Notes: generated by a model from the sequence alone, not told the origin. Positions 11,701 to 24,742 are shown, counted from the first letter of the stretch. The stretch: DNA of 64,000 bases from Rhinopomastus cyanomelas (GCA_013400115.1 VXBP01009035.1:304963-368962), one strand, 5' to 3'. Numbers and translations: made by a program.

Positions 11701-14700
11701 AAGATTAGTTTATCTAAAACGAGCAGTAACTTTTTTTTTTTTTTCCAATACTTTTAAGACTATTTTTAAATCAAGGATTTTGTAAGCTAACTCATATGCA
11801 AATAACTGCCCTGACACAGCTCTGACCTGGAGTCCTGTGGTTTGACACTACAGGGGCTGAGTTATTTCAAGATTCAAGTCATCATTGGCCTCTGCCTGGA
11901 AGTACTGCATTTCTCTATGCAGCTGTATTCAAGGGCAACAACAGGTGCTCAGATTTAGCACTTACATGATGCTGTGCAACTTTATTAAAATATATATTAT
12001 CAGTAGGGGAAAGAAAATTTAAACCATTCTGGTGCTTTACTTGTGTGCAGTGTCACGCAGGTACATACCAATACAGTTTCCTTTGCATTGTGAAATAAAA
12101 AAATGTATTCAACAACACTGGGAATTCTAATTGAAAAAAAAACCCATAAAAGCCTGGAAATAAGTACCTAATCTTATGCTTGACCTGTGCATAAAACTCT
12201 TACTGATGTCAACACGAGACTCAAATGTGAATTAAGCTCGGTAGGACTAGATAAGGAGGTTCAATTTCATTTCATATATTCATTTATGCACAGCAATACA
12301 AGATCAAGCCCGGATAACCACTAATCCAGACTTTAGCTGAATCTAATTCTTAAAACTTCAACCTTAAATTTATTCCAGCACAGATGTGGGTACTTATGCA
12401 TATATTAAAGTTACAAAGGACCTATATATGAAAAGAGAAGCATAGAAGAGTGTATCTGAAGTACATTCAGAAAATGAGCTGAAGTTTTTCAGTCTATCTA
12501 AACATAAGTTAGGCAAAGAAAATAGAAGGATTTAGTATTCACAGAGTTACTGTTGCATATATTGCTGGCATGAGAAGTCTACACTTCTTTCATTTTACTA
12601 AAACTGTGCTAGGGTTGAACATGTTTGCTACAGGTTGACCATGTCTAAATTTTGTTTTGGCCTGTGCTCTGCATGGAACTCACACACCAAATTATGAAAA
12701 TATCCTATCTTCATATCCACTCCCACTGTCCCATCCTGTGCCCCTTAACTCTCTTCTCTCAGAGCCAAGCTCAGTATGAAGGTGGAGTGGGTGACACACA
12801 ACACATTCCACTACATCTTGAATTCCTAATTCAGAAGGAAAAGGATTTTATCATTCCTCTTATGAAGTAGTGGTGCACAAATGAATATTTTCAATGTATG
12901 AGAATGCCTCTACATGGCTACTTAAGGCTAGAACATTCCATGACTATCCATTGCGATATTCTTTGTTGTAAGCAACCTGTCATTTTGAAAAAAAACTAGG
13001 AGATTGAGGTTTCATTTTAAACCACTCCATGGATTTTGTAGGTACAGTAATATCAGTTCTTCACTCTTCCATAGCATCATCTGTAGATTTCAAAAATATC
13101 AAAGAAGGTAAGTATCATTATGTCCTTTTAGCAAGTAGAAGTGACCTATCTGCTTCATAAACAGAGTAACATAGGGTCAAACAAGCTACGGTGATACGAC
13201 GAGTAGTACTTATTTTTTTTATTGATAGATGTTTGGTTGAGCTGAGTAGTTTTTTATGTTCACTTGAATTCTGTTTTACTTGAACAGCCCTGTAAGTGGC
13301 TCTTAAAGTTCAAGTTGTTTCTATTATGTTTTCTAGAGGCACTTGTACCATTTATATTTTTTTCTAATTATATAGGAATTGTATTTACAGCTGTCCAATC
13401 TCACATATAATTTTGGCAAAAATAGTAGCTATAAAGCAGTGCTAATCTTCTGAAGCTAGGCCTTTTCTGTAGGTCCTTTGTAGCTATAAGATCATATTTA
13501 GATGCAAGCTAGCGAGAGATTATCTTCTATGCAAGCCCCTAGGAGACATGACAGCAATCTGTTTCATACCCACTGCGAGCTGGAAAAGCTAACATAAAGT
13601 AGCTGCTGCAGTCACAATTTCATTAAAGAAAAAGAGGTTGAAACATTTGACTAGTTTCACCTTCCTTCTATCTAATGCAATTAAGACCAAGTCCAAAGTC
13701 TGGGTTTTTGAATTAGTTAAAAGCCTAAAGACAAGTTAATTTATCACATGAAGAGGTTAGTACTTCCAGAAGTCTCTGCAGCAAGGGATCCAAGCGAGAG
13801 CCTTCAGCATCAGAAGAATGAAGCTTGACCATGGGTCTTTGTGTGTACAGCGTGCGTCTCTTGCAGAACAAGTATGAAAATACTTCTGCTCTCTTTCACA
13901 AGCTGCAAACTGCAGCAGAGCTTTATGATGTTCCCTCAGCGATGCTTATGTAGGCATCCCTTCAGGGTTGCACTTGGCTTTATTTCACGTTGCAGTAAGC
14001 CCCAGGTAATCTCAGCAGCTGCAGGGCACTGCGTTTGGAAACAGAATCTGGTGCCCAAGAGATGGGGACATCAAGCCCTTCAGCTTACCCGCACATCTGA
14101 AAAGGGTAACATTAAAAAAATACTAATTCAGCAAAATTATTGTTAGTTTATTTGGAACTGCTAAGATGTGAATCCTTTAAGGCTGATTGCAGCCCAGAGT
14201 GTCTTCTTTGAACGAGACCCAAGTACTATGAATCATTTGTGCACCTAATTTTCTTTGTGAATTAGAAATCACAAGAACTCTCTAAGAAGTTTGCTTTCCA
14301 ATAAAGAGCAGGATATTGTATCACACACCTTCTTTGTGTGAATTAATTTCAGTTAATTATGGACTAAGAAAAGAACATCTCATTTTTTGGAGAAGAGGAG
14401 CACATTTAACGCATAAGCAATTAATAACTTCTAAAATGGTTCCTAAACCAGCTGAGTTCAACAAGAATAAGCCTGTTTTATAAATTAATACATTCTGAAA
14501 AACTTTTAGATGTCTGCAAAGATGCTCTTCCTACAGCACATTATTCTCAGTGAGGATCTAAGCATTATTTTATTATCGCAAATTAAACCCAGTAATATTT
14601 TTCTTTAAAGAGTAAGGAAATTTGCCTCTGGTTGTGGGATTATCAGTCTGGATTTCTGTTTCAAAATGTCACTAGACCTGTGCTGGTGTGATTTGATTTC

Positions 14701-17000
14701 ATCTCACAACACTACTATAAAGCAAAATCTATTTCTTACATATTTATGAAGTGGCTTCAGAAGTTTTCAGATTTTCTTTATTGATATGTATTCTACATTG
14801 CATATGCAGTAATTTGCCTTCTCTGGAACGAATTCATTCTACTGTCACGTTTCACATGAATAAGGAGGCATCTCTTGCATTATCATTTCAATGTGATGAA
14901 GAAATTTTATTTAATTACCTGAAATGCTCATTTTTATGAGGGGAAAAAGATCAGACCCAGCCCATTTTTCAGGTTTACACTTCTCCAGGTTTTTAACATC
15001 ATTTTGCATGTAGAGGACAGGAAGTCCTCCCGGAAAAGTGTTCAAAGCAATACAATCAAAATAAGAACAAGACAGATGAAATACTAAAGGAATTGGTTGG
15101 ATTTGAAAGCATTTAATTACTTTCTGTCATCTCAACTACTGCACAGAAGAAATACACACTAAAACAGCACCCAGTGTTTGAATTGCAATTCTGTTACTCT
15201 TAGCCCAAAGCATTCCAACCAGTGGTTGAAAAATGCTCTGATTTCCCTCTGTGATACAGACATCTCATAGGAAACAGATGCCTGTCACAAAACATTTTTG
15301 TCAGTGTGACAACACCACCTTCCCGTGCTCCCTTGTTCATTGCTGACTGTGCTCTTGTTTCCCTTCAAGGTCTGGCGCACCTGATGATGGGCGACCAAGG
15401 TATGGGCTCTGTTCCTTTTCCACTCTGCTTTCATTGTTTCTTCTTGTTCTGTAGCTGCTTTGAATCCATCACTGCAAATGATGGGCAAATGCTTGAAAGC
15501 TGTCTTTGGCTGCGAATAAACACATGGTTTTACTCCCATCTTTCCTTATTTCTTTTTTTTGTTGTTGTTGTTTGCTCCGTAAGCTTTTGTCCTTCCTGCC
15601 TCCTCAGCTCCCTCTCTTGCAATACAATAACTGAAAAGAGGTGAGACAAATAAGAAGGTGATTAAGAAAATTTCAGAAATATCTATCAGAAAATACAGTT
15701 ATGGGTGATTCCATAAAAGATAAACAAAGCACAAGAGCACTCTTCCAATGGCTCCTGAAAGAAGATACTCAGCTTGTCACATTGCACACATTGAAGAGTA
15801 GTCCATTTCCATTAATGCATGGCTGATTGGAAATATGCTGAAAGCACCTGTTCCTGGCTTCTGGAATGCTGAGAGTACAATTTTGCAACCTAACAAAATC
15901 AGTGGGGTTTTTTTTTGCCTCCTAACCCGTTGTCCATGTTACTCTTGTGTCACTCTTTCTTATCTAAGCATGGGTTATCTCTGTGTTTCACTGCATGTAC
16001 ATGACTGGAAAAAAATAAACTAAATTCCTACTATGACACGGATTGCATCTCCATTTGTCTCCAGGCACCCTAAATTTTGTCTCATCATGTTCAGATACTA
16101 TTGCATTTACATATACTCATGACTCTTACTGTTGTTTCTCTCCTCTTCTTTATTCTTTTTGTCTGGAAATGCTTTCTTCATGGAACCATTTCACCAAATC
16201 CATAGGTAAAAGTAAAGGTATTACATGATTTTCTTTACTTTGTTAATGCCATCAGTTTACTTTAATGTATGTATAAGTATTGCAAATAAATGTAAAGCTT
16301 TTTGTACTGATACTATGAGGTAGGTATATTTTTTTAAGTAAATATTTCATGGATATCAAGGTAAGGAGAATTATCCTGAAGTCTAGGCTGATCTTGTTAA
16401 AAGTTGTCTCCTGCTTTTGTGAGAGATGTAAAGCTTTAGCAGTGCTAAAGGAGGCTACAGTTAGAGAAAGCATTCAGGATGAAATAACAGCCACGTTTTG
16501 AGGTATGCTTTTTGTTGTTCACAAAGAATTGTAGTCTCAACCACCAGTCACTGAGAAAAAAAAAACCAAAACATGATGTTGTTCAGCAGAAACTATCTGG
16601 AGATAATCTGTCCAGTGCCAGTCCACAGCTTGATGTAAGTTTTCAATCTGAATAGCACTGACTTCAGGAAGTCTCTGCTATCAGCTGATCACATTTGCCC
16701 TGAGATTTTCCTTGTATGTTAATCACTTTGGTTATATCTGACACAAGTAGTGGTCAAAGGGATGAGGAAGAATGAACACCAAAGAGAAGTGTGGAATTTA
16801 TTTGGGGATTTTTATTCTTTTTTTCTTTATCTAAAGATTACCAACCATGTTTGCTTTCTCTTGGTGAGAACATCTGTGCTAGGGTCACGAATTTTCCTGT
16901 ACAAACACCAGGTTTGGCTGCAAGGATCCTTGTTCACAGACATCGTGTAAATATATTTTTATGATAACAATCTGGTCATTGAAAGCCATTAAATCTGTGT
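11701..17000. other. Unique DNA, CR1-free
   Basis: This stretch contains a 14-T homopolymer (11731-11744), a GTT-rich stretch (15553-15573) and a small 7-bp inverted repeat (14321-14341, tcacaca and tgtgtga). Frames at 13841-14146 and 15306-15644 exceed 100 codons but show no known fold, signal or neighbour, and I treat them as chance. No gene is recognised. Confidence 0.45.
11731..11744. repeat. Poly-T run (14 nt)
   Basis: A pure T homopolymer. No poly-A-tailed retrocopy could be recognised next to it. Confidence 0.9.
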
Positions 17001-17417
17001 AACTTGTGGTTAATAATACAGTTCTGTTCGTCTTAAGCATTTGTAAGAGTGTGCCCGCTCTTGGTATAAATCAGAAATCCAATCTGCATGGTCATCATTT
17101 GCTAACTGGTTAAATTAGAAACAACCTTCCAGGTCCCTCGGTGTCTTGACTGATTTAGCGTTTTCACACCTAGAAAGTTCTTTTTGTGAGTGTAATTATG
17201 AACCTGTAGCGTCTCATTCCTTCTTCATATAAGACTCTGTAGAGACTGTGTGCCTGGTTATAAGTGGAAGGGTTATGTGTGTTCTGGGGCTGTAAATCCT
17301 CCTCCTTAGAGAAGTTTTAAGTGAGTAGAATAAACACTGGTCTACTGATTTCTTCATTTTATAGGATTGGGTTTTGTTGGACGGCTGATCCTTACATTCT
17401 TCTTAACAGCACCTTGT

Positions 17418-17520
17418 CCACGTGACATCCTTACTACTTATCATTACTATCTTATTTCTTTACAATATTGCCGTGGATATTTTATCTACATTTGATGTTT
17501 TGTGATGTGCCACGTGACAT
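17418..17520. repeat. Two identical 11-bp E-box repeats (CCACGTGACAT)
   Basis: The copies at 17418-17428 and 17510-17520 share CCACGTGACAT, which contains the palindromic CACGTG E-box in a TCACGTGG context (reverse strand). This matches the USF, MITF/TFE and CLOCK type of bHLH binding site. There is no promoter or gene nearby, so function is speculative. Confidence 0.4.
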
Positions 17521-19479
17521 AAACACTAGTCACCAGTCATCTAATCAATTCAATGCATTTTTATTTTCACATTTTTATTTTTTTTAGTTAGATTCATCTG
17601 GTTTCGATGTGAATACTGATGACTGTGTTTCAATAATCATTGTACTTCTTCTGCAGATATTATGATGTATATTTCCTCAAATAGGTGAAAGGGTTTCTTT
17701 GTGTACAAACTGCAGTTTATTGTAATAGAAAATATTCCTCAACCGGGGGGGAAATGGCCTCATTTTATTGAATATTCTGAAACTACATTAATACTGACTA
17801 TTGAAACATATGACAGGGTGATGAAAAAGAATGAAGAGACAAAAAAAGGAGCCAGCATTGGATTAATTTCCACCTATTTAAATCTTCCATTATAAGTTTT
17901 ATTCCTTTATAGATGAAGCTACTTACAAAACTGATTGCAAAATTCTAAGTGATTATATCATGAATAAATCTTCTTTTGCAAATATGAGCAATAAAAACCT
18001 GTTAAGAAGTTTACTGTGTAATTTGCCCAGAAGAGTATAAATGGCTAAAGTATTACCATGCTCTTTAGTTGTGTAGATGTAATTTGAGATACTGGAGAAG
18101 TTTAAAACAACGATGTACCTTCAGAATTAGGACTAGAAGAGGTGATGTTGACAGAGGAAGGAGGACTGAGGCAGCCTTTCCAATCGGGCAAGCAGTACAA
18201 AATCCACTATGATCTCATTGGACACACCAGCTACATGTCTCTCAGTCTTAAATATAAATGGAGATGTCTGGAATAACTTCCCTGCAAAGTTTGTATTGAA
18301 TCTTCATCAATAGCAACAAAGCTGTCACTGGCCCTTAGAGTAAGGCACAAGCAAAACCCAGAATTCATGGTCCTGAGAGATCTGTCACTACTCAAGACCA
18401 CATAGCTTGATCTGTGTAGAAAATCAGCTGGCATAAAGGGTATATAACATAAGGATGAAAGCCTATACAGAAGTTTGTCTTATACCTTTTGGCCTATATA
18501 GAACTTGTTTTGTGGTCTGTTACTCCTAAACCTAATTCTAGGAAGAGCCACAAGCTTTTACTTGTTTGCATTTATTTTCTGATGAGCATATACTCAGAAA
18601 TACTTACTGTTGTTTCCCCCTGCAAATCTCCTACCTGCATACAACTTTACCAGTAGAAGTTGTGACAGCTGTGCCGGTACAAAGACATAGGCAAAGTAAA
18701 ATTTGTAAGTGGAGTTCATGTTTTTATTAGGCCGCTTGAATATGTCCCCTAAATGAGCTGTTTGAATTTGAGGCAAACTGTGACGTCTGGTGCTCATAAA
18801 AATCATGGGAAAGGAATTGTTTGCCCTAAATTAATTTCTGGTCCCAGAAAATTATGTCCCCTATATTTTGTCTACTTTCTAAAACTCTTGCAGTTGGGGA
18901 CAGAAGTCAGTATCTCTCAGATTTTGTGATGAATGGTAATACCACTAAGATTACATCAATTAATGCAAAACACTCAATTTCTTCAGTTTTTTTTAAAAAT
19001 TCCTCCATTCATTTTCTTCTGCTAAGCGTTGAAAGGGATGTATCATTCAGATATTATAACATAAAGTGACATGTTTTACTTTCTTCTAATATTGCAGTTC
19101 TCTTAAGCCTGTACTTATTTTTACCTATAGTTTATTTTTATGTAAATCACCCATTCATTCTATACCTGAATACTGTACTTGTACTCCTGTTCTTTTACTT
19201 TAGAGATGTGTAGCTTTAAATCATGTGTGACTCACTTAGGCCCATAATGAGCTATTAAATGATATCTATCTGAACAAGAAGTGTTTCTACTGAAAAGATG
19301 GATAGTACAACTGCAATTTATTGTATTAGGCTACAGGCTTTTGATGTGCTAGTATTCAGTATGCTGTGAATAAATCCTGAAGATTTATATACGTGTCAAC
19401 TTCCTTGCCAACAGAAGGCAAGCTTTGTTTTGCACGAGCTATTGTAAAACATCTGTAAACACAAAGTAACAGCACTAAT

Positions 19480-19790
19480 TTGTTAATTATCAATTACACA
19501 GCTCAGTTGACAACATGAAAAATAGGGTACCGAAAAATAAAAGTAATTGAAATAAATCTTTAACCTATCATGAGCATTGAGATGGTATGTTATAGCTAAG
19601 TAATTACGCAGGGCTTTTATCATGGAACGCGTAGATCATCTTGTGCCAGTAACCTCCCCTAACACCAAATTACGTGGAATGCAGTCATTAACCTCAAAGC
19701 AACCGCAAGTTCGCCTTATTGCAATAACTTTCACCTTTGGCCTGTTTGCAACAAACTACATTTTGTCCTCTTAACACCCTCTGATTCTCC
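19480..19790. promoter_or_regulatory. Candidate conserved non-coding element
   Basis: The segment is dense in TAAT-type homeodomain cores (TTAATTATCAATTAC near 19483-19497, TAATTG near 19545, TAATTACG near 19601). It has about seven CpGs between 19540 and 19715 in an otherwise CpG-poor region. That composition resembles developmental enhancers, but I infer this from motif texture only. Confidence 0.25.
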
Positions 19791-21781
19791 CAGAGTTGTT
19801 GAAAAACCTCGTCTCTTCATCCGATTATAAGTGTGCTTCTTCAAAGTGGGTCTGAAAGCCACCCGTCCTCCAACCTTCTTCGACCTGATCCACCAGTAGT
19901 CCAGGAGCTGTGTAAACGCTTTGGTAGAGCACTGAGCTGTAGCTCAGCTGATTAATTTTGGCTTGGTACCCTGTTGACACGGATTCAGTTACAGGCCTTC
20001 TCAGCTGCAGCTGGCTTTTGCCTGGCAAGTGCAAGATACAGATGGAGGGCTTTCTTGGCTCTCGGTACTTGTTCACAAAGTTATATATCCAAGTGATAGC
20101 AGCTTATCTGAAAGAGTGCTGGAAATGGGTTTTTCACAGGATGGTGCTGCCAAGTCTGAGTAACTGAAATTAAGTGACATTACAACAGAAGAATGGATAA
20201 CCTACATTCCTCCTCTTGATCTCAAAGTTGCTTGTGTTGGTAAAAAATAAAAGATCAATAATGTTTAAAAAATTGTTCTCTGCTTAACAGGCCTCAAACG
20301 CTCTGAGAGTCTTCTATAATGTAGAAAATGATCAGCACAAGGATTTTAAAAAAATACTCTCTGTAAAATTTACAGGATTTTTAAAAAATGAGAGTTACCA
20401 TTTTAAAGAAATTAAGGAATTTTAAATATAAAGCTCTTCATAGTACACCAGAAAGCAGTGACTACATGTCATGTATGTTCTGTAGTGACTTTTTCTCAAA
20501 GAATCTCATAAATGCAGTTCAATAGTGGCTGATATTCAGCAAAAATGTTGCAGTTAAATTCTTGTGTGTAACCCACACACCTATGCCTACACATGTATCC
20601 TCCAGTAAATATTTATACTGTACTTTTATGGTTAATCTGTGAAAGAATTATCAACCGCCATAGTGAATGATACATTAAATATTTTAATCAGAAGGGTGAT
20701 ATTTTTATGTATTTAAAAGTTGTGGCACATTGATGCAAATCATTTACTTGCACTTCAGTGGATGATACAGAGCAAACCCATTTGGAGCTGCAGAGTCATC
20801 TTTATTTAAATGTGATCAATTAATATTCCCTGAGGAGAAAAATGCAGCAGAATATGACTTTTGAAGAAGCCTGCTTTCTGAAGTACATGGTTCAGAAGAT
20901 TTCCATCAGCATCAGGACCAGAAACTCAAATTCTGTTGTGACACAAGTACCCAAAATTACACGTGAGATAGCTGATTCCTGATGAGCAATGTGAAAAATA
21001 AATGTATGGACCTGCTATTAATATCAAGAAGACTCTATGAAGGGGGACACATTTAAAGAATGTTCATCTTATGACATAAGTCACCAAGTGGCAGTGTCCA
21101 ATCCACCTCATGCATCTTTCCACCACCAAAAGAAAACATTGACCATATTCTATATCATTCTGAAATCACTCAAAAATATCATATATACATATACGTATGT
21201 ATGTCACAGGTCTCCTGTGGATTCAAAGGAAAGAAAATAAATGTGAAACTATGAGAGATGTTATGTAAAGAAAAAAAGTGTTGTATTTGCAAAAGTGCGG
21301 ATTTTTGCTGTCTCCAGCAAACATTGTAGTGTAAGATAGCACATGTCTAAGATTTTGGCTTCCTTGACACTAGGCTCCACTTCTGAGCATAAATTTCTTT
21401 AGGAAGATGGATATGCTGACAGAGAACCTTTCAAAAGAACATTAAAGCTCTTTCAAGATGAAGGACATGTATTTCAGGCCAAAAAGTAGGTGGGGAAATA
21501 TTGTAGTCGGGAATCTGCAAAGTGTCACTCTGAAGAGGTAGAAAAAATGCTATTTGACCAGGTAAGCAATGAAGAAATAGGAAAAAGAGGCATATTTCCT
21601 TAAAGCCAACTTTTCTTTTTATGTCTATATAAATATACATAATAGATGAAAAGTAAAAGCTGCAGCAATTTGTGGGTTTTTTTTGCACACTGAAATTCCA
21701 TGAGAGTTTTGTACACAGTTCATAGGCAATTTCAATGAGACAAAGATTTCAGACCAGTGTATTCCTTGGATATATTCCTGA

Positions 21782-21801
21782 AGAATATTCTAGAACGTTC
21801 T
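21782..21801 (+). promoter_or_regulatory. Perfect four-unit heat shock element (HSF site)
   Basis: Four contiguous alternating pentamers AGAAT ATTCT AGAAC GTTCT fit nGAAn-nTTCn-nGAAn-nTTCn exactly. HSF1 trimers bind such arrays. The core TTCTAGAACGTTCT is close to an ideal HSF motif. Just upstream, 21774-21783 (ATTCCTGAAG) gives a further nTTCnnGAAn pair in a different phase. No promoter or gene is recognisable nearby, so it may be an isolated intergenic site or a chance match. Confidence 0.5.
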
Positions 21802-22077
21802 CCTTTGCACCTTTTAATATGTGAAATTGACATAACTGAGAAAAATACACTGTCAGAGCGGCACTAAAGATTAAAGTTGCACTTAAGTGTTGCACTACAA
21901 GTAAGAGTTTACTGATAAAATGCAGTCCTTGCAATCTACAAAAGGAGCTAAACAAATCAGCCCAGCAGACTAATTTCTGGTCTTTCAGTGAAAACCAAAA
22001 AGTAATTGAAGAGCATTGTACATTTCACTTCTAAAAGAAGTCTCAATTGACTTTGAAATTAAACCAATCACAATCAC

Positions 22078-22099
22078 AATTGGTGAAATTTCACCAATT
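22078..22099. repeat. Perfect 22-bp palindrome with no spacer
   Basis: The left half AATTGGTGAAA (22078-22088) is followed directly by its reverse complement (22089-22099). The symmetry stops at both ends. No transposon terminal repeat or known operator is recognised around it. Confidence 0.85.
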
Positions 22100-22359
22100 A
22101 AGTGGAAAGAAGTCAGAGTCCTGAGGAGGGCTATTTTCAAACATCCCATGTTGTATCTCCATGCAAGCCTGCCCAATTTAGGAGTAAACTTGATCCCAAT
22201 TTCCAAAGAAACAAACATTAAGGAAAGTTAAGTGCTCTGAAGAAAACCACCCTAACATTGCAGTGATATCTGGACTCTGCAGTCTAAATGCATGTAAGAT
22301 ATTTTTCTACCAAGAATGACTCCCCACAAAGTGGTGAAGAAGGCACTTTACTTAAGTAG

Positions 22360-22397
22360 ATTAGACTGAGTCTAATCGAGTCTAGTCAGACTCGATT
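22360..22397. repeat. Two overlapping hairpins
   Basis: Hairpin 1 has arms ATTAGACT (22360-22367) and AGTCTAAT (22369-22376) around one base. Hairpin 2 has arms AATCGAGTCT (22374-22383) and AGACTCGATT (22388-22397) around AGTC. The arms share three bases, so only one can form at a time. Confidence 0.85.
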
Positions 22398-24742
22398 GTA
22401 CTTGTAGAAGTAAGAATGCCGTGTGCAAAATGTTTAACCTACTTTACACTAATTTTCTAGGGTTGTAACAGTATTGTTTCCTCTGATACTAATAATATGT
22501 CTCTTTTAAGAGTCTTCCATAACCCTGTCATTCTTAATTGCTTGAAGGTTGCTTTCTATCTTCACTTCAGAGACTGCCCAGAGCAATTAAGTATCAGTAG
22601 AACAGTGAAACGGTGCAGTGAACCAGGAAATTCAGGAGCAGAAAACATTCACAGGAATGGAGTATGGACTTTGCTATGTAATTCCACCTTCGCCGTTCTT
22701 TTACTGGTTTTCATATATACTTAACTTTTATCCAAATATCTTTTTTTCCAGACTTGAGAGAAAAGGGAAGTGATTGGATTGAGTCTTTGTATTTAATTCA
22801 TTTCCTCCAGTGAAACAAGTCTTTTTTTTCCCCACTTGGATGAGCTACATTCGGCGGTTTTTCTGTTGGCACCCACTTACAGTAATTTTCTCAGCAGCAC
22901 TGTTGGCGTCACAGCATTGGCCTGAGTAGCCTCTTTATATTAGGAGTGGGAGGAAGTAAAGACACCTGAGTCTAATCCCTTCCATCTGGGTTTCCATGTT
23001 CTTTAGAGAGGAGTCCTTTTGGAATTTAAATCTAGCTGTAAGTGACTATAAGTCTGTAGAAATTTCCGTGGATTTGCCTGTAGTTAATAGGTCTGTCATG
23101 CATTTCATATCATTAGCCATTATTCCATTTTCAGCAGGAGTATCCATCCAAAGTAAAGGAGGCTAAATAGCTTCCTGTGACCATTAATATTTTACTTCTG
23201 AAGCATAACTGTTAGCTGAAAACCCTAAGAGATTGATTCCTGATGCCAGCTACATTGGTAATTATGTAGCTCTACTCCCACCCAACAGAACATCTCTCTC
23301 TAGGATTAAAAATTAGAAATAATTTACCTGATTTCCCACTTCATTGAACTTGAGTACCTTTATTTGGAAGAACTTGGGTTATATCAGAAAGGTTCCAGAT
23401 AAGTGCTTTCCATCTGAGAAAAAGAGCTTTATGTAGATTTTGCTGAATGATAAGAGCTGGTTTTCTCGGTTAATGGCTCTGCTTAACAACTTGGTCTTAC
23501 AAGGTACTACACTTAGTATTTGACAAGTTCATAAGAAATCTTTGAAAACCCCACCAAGCTTAGTTACAGGCAAATCATTTTTCAAAACTGTTTGCGTGCA
23601 TAAGGGATATGTAATGGTGTGATTTTACTGTTGAATCTGTGCAAAGCAAAGCATAAATTAGTTTTAGGGTCAAACGTCTCTTTGTCAGTGAAGTTTTGCT
23701 GTGAATGGATGTGTCATTTAAAGGGATATTTATATCATTTGTATTAACTGCAACTACTGACCAGCTGGTTCATAGCGTTCAGGGTTTGAAATGATGTAAG
23801 TATGTCGAACTGGTTTCTTTGTACACCCTTGGCAGGAGAGTCCCAAAAATTCTACTTCTAATTTCAATTTAATTTTCGTACCCTCTGAATACCTCCAGAT
23901 CATTGTGGTACAAATACTGAACTGGTGCTCTTATTTGACCTTAATGCTTGTGCAAACTATACATTTTGCAGACCTATACCTCATGGTGCTTATTACATCA
24001 TTATGAACCTTCCAGCAGATGCAAATACAGCTGTGTATGTGTCAGTCATTTTGATGTCCGTAGCCGACTTTTCACTCCCGTAGTTCTCTGCAATACATTA
24101 TTCAAAGGATACTGCCCATGGCTTTAACTGCACTGTAAGTTTGGAAGAAAATGCAGACTTCAGAAAAGAATTGTATATAGGGGCCACGTTGGAGGACAGG
24201 TAAACTTGGAAATTGGCAACGTTATATAGTTCTCGTGCAGCATATTTATCTGTATAGAAATGGCATGTTCTAATACACATCCTATATTAGAAAGAGGAAA
24301 AGATCTATGGAAAATCTATATTCTGAATGTTACATTAAGCCACCTGAGTGTCCCTGGTAGTCTACTGCGACATACCTCCTCAGAGCAAAAGTGGGAGCTG
24401 TTTAGAGTGCAGTGAAGATGATACGTTCCTGAAAATATTGAAAAGCACTAAATGTGTAGACTAAAACATACTGAAGTCTTTCACAGTTTTAAAGGAGAAA
24501 TTCCTCAACAATTTTTAATAGGATATACACTTTTCACATACATACATGCATGTAGCTGCATTTAAGTCATAGGCACATAAATGGATAAATAAAAAAAGCC
24601 CTGAAGCCATTCAGTTTTGCTATACTTTCATGAGTTTACCTCTCAGAAATGCCTCTATTTCAAATTTTATAATGACAAATATGCAACAAAATGACTGCTG
24701 TGTCCATAAATCACTATTCTCTCTTCTTCTGCTAAATTTATT

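Larger units (their letters stand above)
17001..21000. other. Unique DNA, CR1-free, with motif-dense patches
   Basis: It holds two identical 11-bp E-box sites (17418-17428 and 17510-17520). A homeodomain-motif-rich, CpG-enriched patch lies at 19480-19790. A locally GC-richer segment at 19800-20170 has a 7-bp-arm hairpin at 19932-19947. Frames at 19825-20076 minus and 19958-20167 plus overlap each other on opposite strands and match nothing I know. Confidence 0.45.
21001..24742. other. Unique DNA, end of the CR1-free stretch, with several palindromes
   Basis: It contains the heat-shock-element-like motif at 21782-21801, the 22-bp perfect palindrome at 22078-22099 and the overlapping hairpins at 22360-22397. 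Opposed frames at 22016-22231 plus and 21985-22218 minus cover the palindrome and both read GEISPI there simply because of the symmetry. No gene is recognised. Confidence 0.45.

Noticed and set aside
13841..14146. 101-codon plus-strand frame rich in Cys
   Set aside because: No recognisable Cys pattern (zinc finger or secreted). Treated as chance.
15306..15644. 112-codon plus-strand frame with Phe/Leu/Val-rich segment
   Set aside because: The hydrophobic part is encoded by a T-rich low-complexity stretch (GTT repeats at 15553-15573), and an opposite-strand frame overlaps it.
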